Notes: generated by a model not told the origin, from the letters alone. Positions 1 through 8,958 are shown, counted from the first letter of the stretch. The stretch is 42,875 bases of DNA from JAJFUG01 sp964473155 (GCA_964473155.1 CAYYNT010000034.1:1-42875), one strand, 5' to 3'. Program-made: numbers and translations.

Positions 1-3000
1 TCAAGCTCCCTGGCCCCGTCATCCTCGTGCACCGTGAAATGGAAGTCCTGGACCCGCGATTTTACTTCACCGCTGAACGGGCGAAATATGTTAATCGCGG
101 GTAGTTCAACCACGTTATAACACAACTCGTACCTGCCGTTGCGCGGCAGATCGGCCTTCCACGCGACTTTACGCTTCCCGTCCCCGGCCTTGACACAATA
201 GCCGCTGTGCCTGTAACGCCCGAAAAAATTTCCGTACAGAGTGTTGTTCCAGCCGACCGGCAGGTTATACTGCACCAGGCCGGCATAATCTTTCTGTTTT
301 TTTTCAGAGCGTTTCATCATCTTCTTCAGGAAACTGTCCGTCTCTACTTTCTGCACCTCGAAACCCGGGTCTTCATTGTCCACGACAATCACTCCGGGTT
401 CATCCCTGACTGCGGATTCCGCAAGCACCCGCTCCCCCTCGAACGGTTTTGCGCCCGGTTCAGGCTTTACATCCACAAATGATAGGGCCAGGCTGCCGGG
501 CAGGTTCTGCGACAGGCAGGTGTTGAGCCACAGCTTATGGATTTTTTCATCCAAAACAATCCCGATTTCCTTGCTCTGCCCGGCTTTGAGCGTGTAGAAC
601 CGCTCATCCGCCTGGTTCTCCGGCCGGCTGCCAAAAATTTTCTCGAAATTGGAGCTCGCGCTCCAGACAAAATTCACCCCGATCAAGCCATCGGCCACCC
701 CGTCATTGGTGATAGAAAACAGTATCTGATACCGCGTCTTGTTCCCGTCGATTATTTCATGCATTCTGGGACTGCCGAATACATAGGCTGGAAGCTTGTT
801 CTCGCGCAGCCATGTGTCGAGAAACGGCCCCAGGTCCTCGCCGCAACGCTGAGAGAGTGAGTCTATCAGTTCCTCTCCTTTTATATCTGAGAATGTACGC
901 CCCTCAAGGAAACTTTTCATGAAGGCCTTGAAGTCCTTGCCTCCGGCCCTGCATCGGATATAGTTGAACAGGATGCCGCATTTGACTTTCAGAATGGACC
1001 GAACATCATCTTCTTTCAGGGGATTTGCCAGAATTTCCGCCAGAGAGCGTTCCGCCAGGGCCAGGTTTGCCCTGTCCTCCGCCGCCAGGCCCTGCATTCC
1101 TCTGGCCTGAACAGTAGACATCACTTGCTCTGTCGCCATTTTCTGATTCAGGTAATATTCAAGAGCCAGGTTCAGCAGGGGCCACTTTTCCGAGGAAACA
1201 TGCCGCAGGTGCGAATGGAACAGTGGGAACACGGAACAGTTGGATAAATTGAAAAGCTCCGACATTTTCGTATTCAAAAATCCTGTTGTGAAGATGCCCT
1301 GCGGGTGGATCGGGCTGGTCAGGAATGCCTCGTCGATAAACTGCTGAAACATGTTTTTCCGAATCTCTTCCGCGGACATCTTCCCGCCTGCCCCGCGGTT
1401 CATGAAATATGACATCATCCCGAAATTACAGGCCCACATCGCGGCTTTCTCGGGCATGAACAAAAGCTCGGGCTGCGCTGTCTCATGGCCCAGGGTCCAG
1501 GTTCGGCGGCAGGTGAAAAACTGCAGCGGAGTCTCGACCAGCATCAGACGGCGATAAGGATACTTAAGCCCGATCCGGTTCTCGTATTCAATTCTGGCAG
1601 TACGGATAATACCCGGCAGAGCGGAGTCTATCCCGGTGAAATACTGCGGGAAGAAATCGTGGCCCCGCAGATAATAAATGCTGTAGTCCGTCCGCTCGAC
1701 TGTGGTTGAATCACCCGCGGTGACCGTGTCATCGACCGTTATCGAGCGTCTTTCATAGCGGCCGATTGCCAGCGAAAGCTGAGAGAGCGGCGTCTCCGGG
1801 GCGAACACGAATTCTCCGCCGCCGTTGTCTGTCACCGCGCCCTGTGAGATTGCCCGCAAACCGTCTCTGGTTTTGACTTTCAGACTGAACTCCGGGAAAT
1901 CCCGCGGCGGGGTTTCCGGCCAGGCCGCGCCTTCGGTCAGCCCGGCCCGCGGATACCAGAGGCATTCCGGAGTGAGCAGCACATAATCCGGCTGCACGAA
2001 AGCATGGCGCTTGTCTATATTGTAGAACAGAATGCGATAGGATTCAGCGCGTGTCTTACTGTCGATATCCGGATAGCAGACCCGCTCATCGATCGGTCCC
2101 TGATATTGTAAGGTCAAGGAATCCTCAGCGCCCGGCGCAAGCGCCTCAGGCGGCTTGACCGTGAGGATGTGCAGGTCGCGCTCGAATGGCAGGGCTTGTC
2201 CTGCCCTTTCCACCTTATTCACATGCAGGCCGGGGTTCAGGCTTAACACGTAACTGTCCAGCGTCTGAGCGGTGCGGTTGGCGAGACGCAGGCGGGCTGT
2301 CGCCGTTATCGCTCGTCCCCCGTGCGTAACCTCCAGATCGCAACGGGTCATGGAAACCATCGGACTGCGGCTCAGTTGACGGTTCAGAGTGGACATCCTG
2401 CCGCGCAGTTCTTCCTCTTCCGTTATTCCGTGGACATAAATCCATCCCAGATAGAGCGCGCCGCCGATACAGGCAACAGCCAGGGCCTGCGAAAACCCGG
2501 TCATCCGGCGCGACTGCGGCAGCCGTCTGAGCAGGAGCGCCGCCAGGAAAGTGAATCCGAGGCCCAGCAGAAAATAGATTCCACGCTGGATGAGCAACCG
2601 CTTCAGGTTGCCAAAGCCGACAAAATCCGAATAAACCAGCGGCAGTTTAAACGCCGGGAAATCGAAAATGTGCTCTGTGCTCTCTCCGGGATAAAACAGC
2701 GTCAGGGCAATCAACCCCAGGAGCAGGACAATTGTCAGCGCCTGGTTCCGGACCAGAGCCATGAGAAGCGCACTCAACCCGAACAGGAAAACCAGCGTGG
2801 GCAGGCTGATCAAAAGCGGATACCAGAGGTAGGCTTTAATTGAAACCGGCAGCTCGGAGTGAAAGGTATTTATAATCAGTCCGGGACTCAGGATCAGGAT
2901 ATTGAGAACGCAGAACACCCCGAGCACGCCTGTCATTTTACCTAAGACATAGGCGGCATTGGTCATCGAGTGAGGATAGATCACCTCGGTCATGTCCAGT

Positions 3001-3263
3001 TTCAAATCATTTTTCAGGAATTCAGAGGCCAGGAGCACACCGATAACGGCCTGCACCACGCTCAGTAGCAACAGGTTCAGGTAGGGGACGAACGAGGGCA
3101 GCGCGTTCAGCATCCAGGGCATTTCCGGCCGGACGAAGAAAATATAATCCAGAAAGCCGATGACGATCATTGACAGGAGGGCAAACAAGCGGAAGGTCCA
3201 GCTTCGCAGCAGAACGATAAACTCGAAGCGGGCGACAGTCAGTATGTTGGGCAGAGGATTCAT
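1..3263 (-). CDS. ABC-2-type permease fused to M1-peptidase-like and golvesin-like domains (3' end outside window)
   Basis: I translated this by hand on the minus strand: 1087 codons are open from ATG at 3263 to the left edge, so the C-terminus is missing. The first ~290 residues hold about seven hydrophobic segments and resemble ABC-2 transporter permeases. Residues ~300-850 resemble the periplasmic M1-aminopeptidase-like part of fused permease/M1 proteins. No HEXXH zinc motif is present; the region where one might be expected reads LGHETAQPELLF, so peptidase activity is doubtful. Near the left edge a VDNEDPGFEV motif, followed about 50 residues later by a Gly/Tyr-rich stretch with SGYCVKAGDGKRKVAW, resembles golvesin-type beta domains. 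No ATPase partner lies between this gene and the MFS gene upstream, so it may lie beyond the left edge. Start: ATG 3263 has only a weak ribosome binding site; an in-frame GTG 14 codons upstream is an alternative. Confidence 0.72.
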   Translation of the reverse strand, partial: MNPLPNILTVARFEFIVLLRSWTFRLFALLSMIVIGFLDYIFFVRPEMPWMLNALPSFVPYLNLLLLSVVQAVIGVLLASEFLKNDLKLDMTEVIYPHSMTNAAYVLGKMTGVLGVFCVLNILILSPGLIINTFHSELPVSIKAYLWYPLLISLPTLVFLFGLSALLMALVRNQALTIVLLLGLIALTLFYPGESTEHIFDFPAFKLPLVYSDFVGFGNLKRLLIQRGIYFLLGLGFTFLAALLLRRLPQSRRMTGFSQALAVACIGGALYLGWIYVHGITEEEELRGRMSTLNRQLSRSPMVSMTRCDLEVTHGGRAITATARLRLANRTAQTLDSYVLSLNPGLHVNKVERAGQALPFERDLHILTVKPPEALAPGAEDSLTLQYQGPIDERVCYPDIDSKTRAESYRILFYNIDKRHAFVQPDYVLLTPECLWYPRAGLTEGAAWPETPPRDFPEFSLKVKTRDGLRAISQGAVTDNGGGEFVFAPETPLSQLSLAIGRYERRSITVDDTVTAGDSTTVERTDYSIYYLRGHDFFPQYFTGIDSALPGIIRTARIEYENRIGLKYPYRRLMLVETPLQFFTCRRTWTLGHETAQPELLFMPEKAAMWACNFGMMSYFMNRGAGGKMSAEEIRKNMFQQFIDEAFLTSPIHPQGIFTTGFLNTKMSELFNLSNCSVFPLFHSHLRHVSSEKWPLLNLALEYYLNQKMATEQVMSTVQARGMQGLAAEDRANLALAERSLAEILANPLKEDDVRSILKVKCGILFNYIRCRAGGKDFKAFMKSFLEGRTFSDIKGEELIDSLSQRCGEDLGPFLDTWLRENKLPAYVFGSPRMHEIIDGNKTRYQILFSITNDGVADGLIGVNFVWSASSNFEKIFGSRPENQADERFYTLKAGQSKEIGIVLDEKIHKLWLNTCLSQNLPGSLALSFVDVKPEPGAKPFEGERVLAESAVRDEPGVIVVDNEDPGFEVQKVETDSFLKKMMKRSEKKQKDYAGLVQYNLPVGWNNTLYGNFFGRYRHSGYCVKAGDGKRKVAWKADLPRNGRYELCYNVVELPAINIFRPFSGEVKSRVQDFHFTVHEDDGAREL

Positions 3264-3377
3264 CTGTGGTCCGGGATCGTATTGCCGTATAGGATCGCAG
3301 TACACCAGATTTCACCGTATTAAACGAATTCCATGCAGATGAAATATATGCACTCCGATTAATCTGACAATACTTTT

Positions 3378-4568
3378 CTACACCTCCTTAAATTCCAGCT
3401 TGTGCATCACGATAAAAGGTAGAAGGCCGCAGGTGGCCGAAATCACGAAAAGCCACTCGATCCCGGACCATTCCATCACGTAGCCCCCGAACAGAACCTT
3501 GCTCTGGTCCATCAGGTTCTTGAACGAGATGGCAAAGGCAAAGGCGAATGTCTCGATCCCCTGAATCTTGCACAGGGCCGTGGCCACGGTCAAAAGCACC
3601 AGGCTGCTCCAGGCGTTGAAAAACCCGCCGCAGAAATACAGCGCATGGCCGTTCCACTCGCGTATCCCCAGGCAGCTGATCTCCACCAGCGACCAGCCGA
3701 TCAGCGACAGCACGAACAGGGCTTTCATCCCGAACCGGCGGCGGAACAGCGGAAACGCCGCTATCCCGGCCAGTATGCCGATATAGTAGGCTGTGGTGAT
3801 CGCCCCCAGGAACTCGCCGCTGAACCGCGCCTCAAGGATCGGATCGTAGAAAGTGGAGGTGTCCACCCCGAACGAGAACAGGAAGAGAAGGAGAATCAGC
3901 CAGAAAAATGACGGGGTGCGTATCTGTTTCAGGCGCTCGCCAAAAGTGACCGGAGCCGCCCCCGCGGAAGCAGGTTCGGCCTCTTGCCTTCCCTGTTCAC
4001 GTTGCGCCTCGACAATACTCCGCTTATACAGGAACACCGGAAGGAGCACGGCCAGCGAGGCCAGGGAAAACACATAGTAAATCTGGGTGAAAGCCGCCGC
4101 GCTCTCCGAGATCATCCCCCCGGCCCAGTTGGCGCAGAGCATGCCCCCGCCGAACCGCGCCCCGTAAACGATGCTCTGGATCAGGCTGCGGTTTTTCGCG
4201 CTGCTCACCGAGACTATCATCCCGTCAATGAGCACATCCAGAAGGGCGATAGCCACCACCTTGAGGCTCACTCCCACGATCATGGCTGTCTGGGTCTGCG
4301 CCTGTGAGATCAGCCACCAGCCGCCCGCCGAGCAGACAAGGCCCGCGGCCAGCGCAACCCGGACATTGAACCGCCGCCAGAAATCGGCGATAAAGCCCAG
4401 GACAGGTTTCAGCAAAATGAACCACATCCCGCCCAGGAACAGGGTCTGCGCCACCTGCGTGGGGGTGAACTCCAGGACTTTGCTCAGGTAGACATTCAGG
4501 ATGAAAGAGACTTCGGTGATGCCTTCGAGAAGATACACCGCGGCGAAAAGGACGTACAACCGGGCCAT
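3378..4568 (-). CDS. Major facilitator superfamily transporter
   Basis: A 396-residue polytopic protein with about 12 hydrophobic segments, the usual MFS size. After the second helix it carries the loop LLKPVLGFIADFWRRF, in the position of the MFS signature loop (helix-acidic-basic-basic). A hydrophilic linker rich in E, Q and A (residues ~190-215) splits the two six-helix halves, as expected. The overall look (N-terminal ITEVSFILNVYL, the KPxLGxxxD loop) recalls the AmpG and folate/biopterin (BT1) branches, but the substrate cannot be told from sequence. It should act in the inner membrane. The start ATG has GAGG six bases upstream. The gene ends 114 bp before the fused permease gene, on the same strand, so they could be co-transcribed. 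Its upstream side is a repeat-containing gap rather than another gene. Confidence 0.85.
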   Translation of the reverse strand: MARLYVLFAAVYLLEGITEVSFILNVYLSKVLEFTPTQVAQTLFLGGMWFILLKPVLGFIADFWRRFNVRVALAAGLVCSAGGWWLISQAQTQTAMIVGVSLKVVAIALLDVLIDGMIVSVSSAKNRSLIQSIVYGARFGGGMLCANWAGGMISESAAAFTQIYYVFSLASLAVLLPVFLYKRSIVEAQREQGRQEAEPASAGAAPVTFGERLKQIRTPSFFWLILLLFLFSFGVDTSTFYDPILEARFSGEFLGAITTAYYIGILAGIAAFPLFRRRFGMKALFVLSLIGWSLVEISCLGIREWNGHALYFCGGFFNAWSSLVLLTVATALCKIQGIETFAFAFAISFKNLMDQSKVLFGGYVMEWSGIEWLFVISATCGLLPFIVMHKLEFKEV

Positions 4569-4630
4569 CGGACGCCTCGGCTTTCGGTTATACTGATGTG
4601 GAAGGATAATAAGGATGTTTTTATCGGATA

Positions 4631-4706
4631 AATCCCCCTTATTCCCCCTTTTCCAAAGCAGGGGGAAGCTTACACCTCCATCTCACAAAGGGGGGGAGGG
4701 GGGATT
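4631..4706. repeat. G/C-tract inverted repeat element (~76 bp)
   Basis: The left arm (4631-4652) reads AATCCCCC...CCCCCTTTT. The right arm (4687-4706) is its approximate reverse complement, AAAGGGGGGG...GGGGGGATT. Arms of paired C-tracts bounded by AAT/ATT resemble short interspersed repeats seen in intergenic regions of many environmental bacteria. It lies between lpxA and the MFS gene. It may be a non-autonomous repeat or a hairpin that also limits read-through. Copy number cannot be judged from one window. Confidence 0.55.
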
Positions 4707-4732
4707 CGCTTTTATATCTTGGCTTTCTGTAG

Positions 4733-4752
4733 GGTCACGGCATGCCGTGACC
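4733..4752. repeat. Perfect 20-bp palindrome
   Basis: GGTCACGGCATGCCGTGACC is its own exact reverse complement. It is preceded by GTAG, as in interspersed repeats of the GTAGGG-palindrome type that I recall from several phyla. It lies 67 bp downstream of the lpxA stop, so it could act as a hairpin terminator for the lpx genes, although no T-run follows on either strand. Confidence 0.6.
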
Positions 4753-4819
4753 ATTTACACACCCCGTCCCCCGATAAACAGGTGGACATCACTCTCAAGG
4801 GTGATTTTCCCGTCGCGCC

Positions 4820-5590
4820 TCAGACCAGCACGCCGCGCTCGCTGCGGGCGATAAAATCGTTGAAAATCTTTATCTCGGGGAGCTGTTTCAGCTCGGCGCG
4901 CGCTATCTCCAGGGCCTGTGAGATGTTGTACTGGCTGCGGAAGAATATCTTGTAGGCGCGCTTCAGCTCCAGGCGCACCTCCTCGCTGAACCCGCGCCGC
5001 TGAAGGCCCACGGTGTTGAGGCCGTTGAGCATGATCGGGTTCCCCACCGCCATCACGTACGGGGGCACGTCCTTGGGCACCCGGCTCCCCCCGCCGATGA
5101 AGCTGTGCATTCCCACGTGCACGAACTGGTGTATGCAGGTCAGGCCGCTGATAATGGCGTAATCGCCGATAGTGACATGCCCGGCCATGTTGACCGAATT
5201 GGAGAGGATCACGTTGTCACCTACGGTGCAGTCATGGGCCACGTGCGAGTAGGCCATGATCAGGCAGTCGCTTCCCACGTGGGTGGCGCAGCCCTCGGTA
5301 GTGGCGCGGTTCATGGTGGCGAACTCGCGTATGGTCGTGCGGTCGGCTATTTCAAGAAAGGTCGGCTGGCCGGTGTACTTGAGATCCTGGCTGTCCGCTC
5401 CCAGCGCGGCCCCGTTCCAGATACGGCAGTCCCGCCCGACAGTCGTGTTCTTGTAGATGAATACATGCGGGCCGATCTCGGTGCCCGGGCCGATCTTGAC
5501 ATTCGGTCCGATCACCGTATAAGGGCCCACCTCAGCATCCCCGGCGATTTCAGCCGTGGGGTCGATAATGGCAGTGGGATGTATGGCCAA
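4820..5590 (-). CDS. lpxA: Acyl-ACP--UDP-N-acetylglucosamine O-acyltransferase
   Basis: First enzyme of lipid A synthesis: it moves a 3-hydroxyacyl chain from acyl carrier protein to the 3-OH of UDP-GlcNAc in the cytoplasm. The 256-residue protein opens with hexapeptide repeats (HPTAIIDPTAEIAGDAEVGP and onward) that form the left-handed beta-helix. It keeps the catalytic block SHVAHDC (His119 corresponds to the catalytic His125 of E. coli) and GGGSRVPKDVPPYVM. The C-terminal helical part (residues ~195-256) is present, so the length is normal. The start is TTG: GAGG lies eight bases upstream and no nearby ATG fits. A small hairpin (CCCCTG/CAGGGG, 5611-5626) sits in the leader. It follows lpxC-fabZ by 163 bp and is the last gene of the lipid A block. 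Confidence 0.96.
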   Translation of the reverse strand: MAIHPTAIIDPTAEIAGDAEVGPYTVIGPNVKIGPGTEIGPHVFIYKNTTVGRDCRIWNGAALGADSQDLKYTGQPTFLEIADRTTIREFATMNRATTEGCATHVGSDCLIMAYSHVAHDCTVGDNVILSNSVNMAGHVTIGDYAIISGLTCIHQFVHVGMHSFIGGGSRVPKDVPPYVMAVGNPIMLNGLNTVGLQRRGFSEEVRLELKRAYKIFFRSQYNISQALEIARAELKQLPEIKIFNDFIARSERGVLV

Positions 5591-5710
5591 TTTGTTTTCC
5601 TCACAAGGAACCCCTGCGCACAGGGGCCGTATTCATTGACCGGTCCGGAGCCTGCCGATCCCGGCCCCGGCGTTCATAGACCAAATACCGGTCGGACTTG
5701 ATTGCATAAA

Positions 5711-5727
5711 CCGGCCCATATGGCCGG
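5711..5727 (-). terminator. Possible weak terminator or attenuator hairpin after lpxC-fabZ
   Basis: The arms CCGGCC (5711-5716) and GGCCGG (5722-5727) pair perfectly around a five-base loop. On the minus strand the hairpin begins 26 bases after the lpxC-fabZ stop and is followed by TTTATGC, only a short T tract. It could weaken read-through into lpxA, but may be a chance palindrome. Confidence 0.3.
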
Positions 5728-5753
5728 AGGGAGACTGTCAGCAAACGTCAGGG

Positions 5754-7130
5754 TCAGGTGTACGATCCGCGGTCTACAACCATGGCGGTCATCTCGGCCT
5801 CCGCCACCAGGTCATCGCCAACGAATCCCTTCCCGCTCATCTTACAGATACGATGCCTGAACTTGATCATATCCACTTCCATCCGGAGCTGGTCGCCCGG
5901 GAAAACCGGCCGGCGGAACTTGATCGCGTCCAGACTCATGAAATACATCACCTTGTTCTCAGGCTCCGGCACGCTGTTCATCAGCAGAAGGCCGCCGGTC
6001 TGGCCCATGGCCTCGACTATCAGCACGCCCGGCATGATCGGATGACCGGGGAAATGGCCCTGGAAGAAATGCTCGTTCATCGAGACATTTTTCAATCCTA
6101 CGATCCGCTTTTCCGCCTCGAAATGGATAATACGGTCCACCAGCAGGAACGGGTAACGGTGGGGTATCTTGGCCATGATCTCCCGGATCCCCATGACCAT
6201 GCCCTGGTTGTATCCGGTCACATAAGAATCCGATCCGGCCTGGCCGATCGAGGGACGTGCCGCTCCGGGATGTGAAGTCTCCGGCGAGGCCGGACGCTGG
6301 CGTGAAAGATGCTCGCGCAGCCTGCGAACCAGCGAGATATTGGTCGGGTGCCCGCTCTTGGAGGCGATAATATGCGCCTGGATCGGCATTCCAAGCAGGA
6401 ACACGTCACCCAGAAGGTCCAGAATCTTGTGGCGCACAAGCTCCTTGGGCGAGCGCAGCGGATCGCTGTTGAGGATCTTGTCCTTATCGATCACCACCGC
6501 GTTCTCAAGGCTTCCGCCCTTGATCAGACCCGCCTTTTTCAAGCCCTCGATGTCATCCAGAAAAGCAAATGTGCGGGCGACTGAAATGTACTTTCGGAAA
6601 TTCTCCGGATTGATCTCGATTGAATCGAACTGGCAGCCGACAATGGGATTGGGGTATTCGATATGAAAACTGATCTTGAGGTTGTCGCTGGGCAGCAGAA
6701 GGAAATGCACGCCGTTTTCCTCGAAAGTGAGCGGCTCGGTGAGCACCGCCACTTTCTTGCCTGCATCCTGCTCCACCAGACCGGCGCTTTCGAGCGCCTT
6801 GACGAACACCTGCGAGCTGCCGTCCCCGGCCGGGGCCTCTATCCCGTCCAGCTCGATTATCAGGTTGTCTATGCCAAGCCCGGCCACTGCGGCAAGCACG
6901 TGCTCCACGGTGTAAACCTTGGCGCCGTTGTTTGAAATCGTGGTCCCGCGGTTGACGCTTGTCACATGCTCCACTCGGGCCGGAATGGTCGGACGGTTCT
7001 CCATGTCCGTGCGGACAAACACCACGCCCGTGTTCTCCGGGGCAGGACAGAAATTGACTGTTGCGTGCACTCCGGTGTGTATGCCGATACCGGAACAGCT
7101 TACAGCTCTGGCTATGGTCTTCTGCTTCAC
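5754..7130 (-). CDS. lpxC/fabZ: Bifunctional UDP-3-O-acyl-GlcNAc deacetylase / 3-hydroxyacyl-ACP dehydratase
   Basis: A natural fusion of two enzymes. Residues 1-~275 are LpxC, the zinc deacetylase that commits carbon to lipid A. The zinc ligands are visible as His77 (TVEHVLAA) and the HKILD pair His234/Asp238. After a Pro/Ser/Ala-rich linker (~278-302), residues ~315-458 are FabZ, the beta-hydroxyacyl-ACP dehydratase of fatty acid synthesis, with His359 (GHFPGHPIMPGV) and Glu373 (VEAMGQ). I set the start at GTG 7130: AAGGAG lies six bases upstream, the resulting N-terminus (MKQKTIARAVSCSGIGIHTG) matches LpxC, and longer versions would run into lpxD. The fusion is established in Bacteroidota and some related phyla. 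It ties the supply of 3-hydroxyacyl chains to lipid A flux in one protein. Confidence 0.95.
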   Translation of the reverse strand: MKQKTIARAVSCSGIGIHTGVHATVNFCPAPENTGVVFVRTDMENRPTIPARVEHVTSVNRGTTISNNGAKVYTVEHVLAAVAGLGIDNLIIELDGIEAPAGDGSSQVFVKALESAGLVEQDAGKKVAVLTEPLTFEENGVHFLLLPSDNLKISFHIEYPNPIVGCQFDSIEINPENFRKYISVARTFAFLDDIEGLKKAGLIKGGSLENAVVIDKDKILNSDPLRSPKELVRHKILDLLGDVFLLGMPIQAHIIASKSGHPTNISLVRRLREHLSRQRPASPETSHPGAARPSIGQAGSDSYVTGYNQGMVMGIREIMAKIPHRYPFLLVDRIIHFEAEKRIVGLKNVSMNEHFFQGHFPGHPIMPGVLIVEAMGQTGGLLLMNSVPEPENKVMYFMSLDAIKFRRPVFPGDQLRMEVDMIKFRHRICKMSGKGFVGDDLVAEAEMTAMVVDRGSYT

Positions 7131-7284
7131 CAACCGCTCCTTATGCGATAGAAACCTTACAGAAAAGCAACATTTTTCAGTATTTGCACCAGCAAGCGCA
7201 TCCATTTTGCACCTGCCTAACAACTCGGCCTCCCGAGCCACTGGCCCCGGAGGCTCTGTTATAAGGACTGCGATAAAAAAACGA

Positions 7285-8334
7285 TCAACTGGATTTGAAA
7301 TGGTCCTCAAGCTTGCGGACCCGCTCCAGCAGACCTTTCAAGCTCTCGACAATCTGAGGCAGACGGGAAACCATGGCCTGCGAGCGAAGGGACTCATGGT
7401 GCGGACGCGCCGGATAACCAGACACCTCGACATCCGGATGGATGCTTTTGGTCACTCCGGCCTGGGCGCCCACCTTCACCCGGTCGCCGATCCTCAGATG
7501 GCCGCCGACTCCCGCCTGTCCAGCCAGGATCACGCTGCGGCCGATCTTGGTAGATCCGCTCACCCCAACCTGGGCCACAACCAGGGTGTTATCGCCTATC
7601 TCCACATTATGCGCGATATGCACCAGGTTATCGAATTTCACGCCGTTGCCAATGCGTGTCGGGGCCAGGGTGCCGCGGTCAATCGTAGTGTTGGCCCCCA
7701 CCTCAACATCGTCACCGATAATCAAACCGCTCACCTGCGGCACTTTCTGCTGAACGCCGCGGCGGTCGCAGACAAAACCGAATCCATCGCCGCCCAGTAC
7801 GCAGCCGCTCTGCAGAAGGCAGCGCTGGCCAACCGTCACGTGGTCAAGCACCGTGGCTCCAGGCATCAAACGGGTGCCATCGCCTATCTCTGAATATTCA
7901 CCGACATAAGAACGCGCCTGCAGGACAGTCCTGTCGCCGATCTTCGCAAATGCCGCCACCACAGCAAGCGGACCGATGAAAACATCCGCCCCGATTGTGG
8001 CGCTGGGGTCCACCACCGCAGTAGGATGAACAGCCGGTGAAAAGCTGCGGCTTTGCGGATAGAAAAGCTCCACGGTATGAAGGAAACTCATGTAGGGGTT
8101 GTCCACCAGCAGGTAATTCCGCTTGTCCGGAACATGCCCGTTGTTCTCGCTTATGATTATCGCGGCGGCATTGGTGCTGCCGAGCCGGCTCAGGTATTTC
8201 GGATTAGCCAGAAACGATATATCGCCATCGCGAGCTTCTTCCAGGCCCGCTACTCCCGATATTACAACGTCAGGGTTACCTCTGACCTTGCCGTTAATCC
8301 TTTGGGCAATCTCACCCAAACAATACTTTGGCAA
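7285..8334 (-). CDS. lpxD: UDP-3-O-(3-hydroxyacyl)glucosamine N-acyltransferase
   Basis: Third lipid A enzyme: it adds the N-linked hydroxyacyl chain to UDP-3-acyl-glucosamine. The 349-residue protein has the usual three parts. An N-terminal uridine-binding domain (~1-100) contains DISFLANPKYL. A hexapeptide-repeat beta-helix runs from HPTAVVDPSATIG to about residue 315, with His239/His242 in NLVHIAHN covering the catalytic histidine. A C-terminal helix ends in KLEDHFKSS. The start is TTG with AGGAG seven bases upstream. The gap to the preceding ompH-like gene is 15 bp and to lpxC-fabZ 154 bp. The T-run just after the stop is not preceded by an obvious stem. The skp-lpxD adjacency recalls the bamA-skp-lpxD-fabZ-lpxA cluster of proteobacteria. 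Confidence 0.96.
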   Translation of the reverse strand: MPKYCLGEIAQRINGKVRGNPDVVISGVAGLEEARDGDISFLANPKYLSRLGSTNAAAIIISENNGHVPDKRNYLLVDNPYMSFLHTVELFYPQSRSFSPAVHPTAVVDPSATIGADVFIGPLAVVAAFAKIGDRTVLQARSYVGEYSEIGDGTRLMPGATVLDHVTVGQRCLLQSGCVLGGDGFGFVCDRRGVQQKVPQVSGLIIGDDVEVGANTTIDRGTLAPTRIGNGVKFDNLVHIAHNVEIGDNTLVVAQVGVSGSTKIGRSVILAGQAGVGGHLRIGDRVKVGAQAGVTKSIHPDVEVSGYPARPHHESLRSQAMVSRLPQIVESLKGLLERVRKLEDHFKSS

Positions 8335-8349
8335 TTTGGTGCTCCTGTC

Positions 8350-8940
8350 TCAACGCGAATTCTGGTCAGTCTGTATGTTCAGCGCTTCCATCACCTGCTC
8401 GGTGATGTTATACTCCTGATCGACATAAAGCAGGACAGATGAGTCAAATATAGCAGTATAACCGAGCTGCTTGCCCTTGTCGTCAATCGCCCGGTTCACC
8501 CTTTCCAGCACCGACTGGCTCAACTCTGAATTACGTTGCTTGAGCAGCCCGCTGTCGCCATAAATACGGCGATAGAAGCCCACTGTTTCTTTCTTTGCCT
8601 GCTCGGCTTTCCGCGAAAGCCGATTCAGCGCAGACCGCAGCGCCGTTGTGTCCACCCGGGCTGTCGTGTCCGCGGCGCTCCTGACCGTTTTCTGTTCCTG
8701 GAGAAGCTGCGTCTCGACCACAGTCACCGAATCGAGCACGACCTTCAGCTCAGTCTGACGGTCAGCGAATTGCTTCTCCCAGATCGAGCTTTCCCGGTCC
8801 AGGATCTTCTGCACCTCTTTCACTGCCGGCAGATCCCGGAGAATGCGCTTGTCCTCGACGAAACCGAATCTTGTCGTCTGAGCTGCAAGCCGGCCCATGG
8901 AGAACAATATAAGTATTAATAATACTAACTTTCTGCTCAT
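8350..8940 (-). CDS. OmpH/Skp-family periplasmic chaperone, second copy
   Basis: A 196-residue protein with a clear signal peptide: basic MSRK, then a hydrophobic run LVLLILILFSMG, cleavage probably near AAQ. After TTRFGFVEDKRILRDLPAVKEV comes a long, charged, Gln/Lys/Glu-rich helix (~45-155), the tentacle coiled coil of Skp, then the closing strand segment (AIFDSSVLLYVDQEYNITEQVMEAL). Skp chaperones hold unfolded outer-membrane proteins in the periplasm and pass them to BamA. It lies 18 bp after a paralogue (8959-9546) of the same layout, so the pair is a tandem duplication that has diverged strongly. No strong ribosome binding site is visible before the ATG, so translation may be coupled to the gene upstream. 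Confidence 0.85.
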   Translation of the reverse strand: MSRKLVLLILILFSMGRLAAQTTRFGFVEDKRILRDLPAVKEVQKILDRESSIWEKQFADRQTELKVVLDSVTVVETQLLQEQKTVRSAADTTARVDTTALRSALNRLSRKAEQAKKETVGFYRRIYGDSGLLKQRNSELSQSVLERVNRAIDDKGKQLGYTAIFDSSVLLYVDQEYNITEQVMEALNIQTDQNSR

Positions 8941-8958
8941 ATGGAAAGTTTTTTCTGT

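Noticed and set aside
7206..7260. Hairpin between lpxD and lpxC-fabZ as a terminator
   Set aside because: GCCTCC/GGAGGC and GAGCC/GGCTC compete for the same bases and no T-run follows in the gene direction.
7131..7310. ATG at 7310 as the lpxC-fabZ start
   Set aside because: It would overlap lpxD and add 60 residues unlike any LpxC; GTG 7130 has a strong, well-spaced ribosome binding site.
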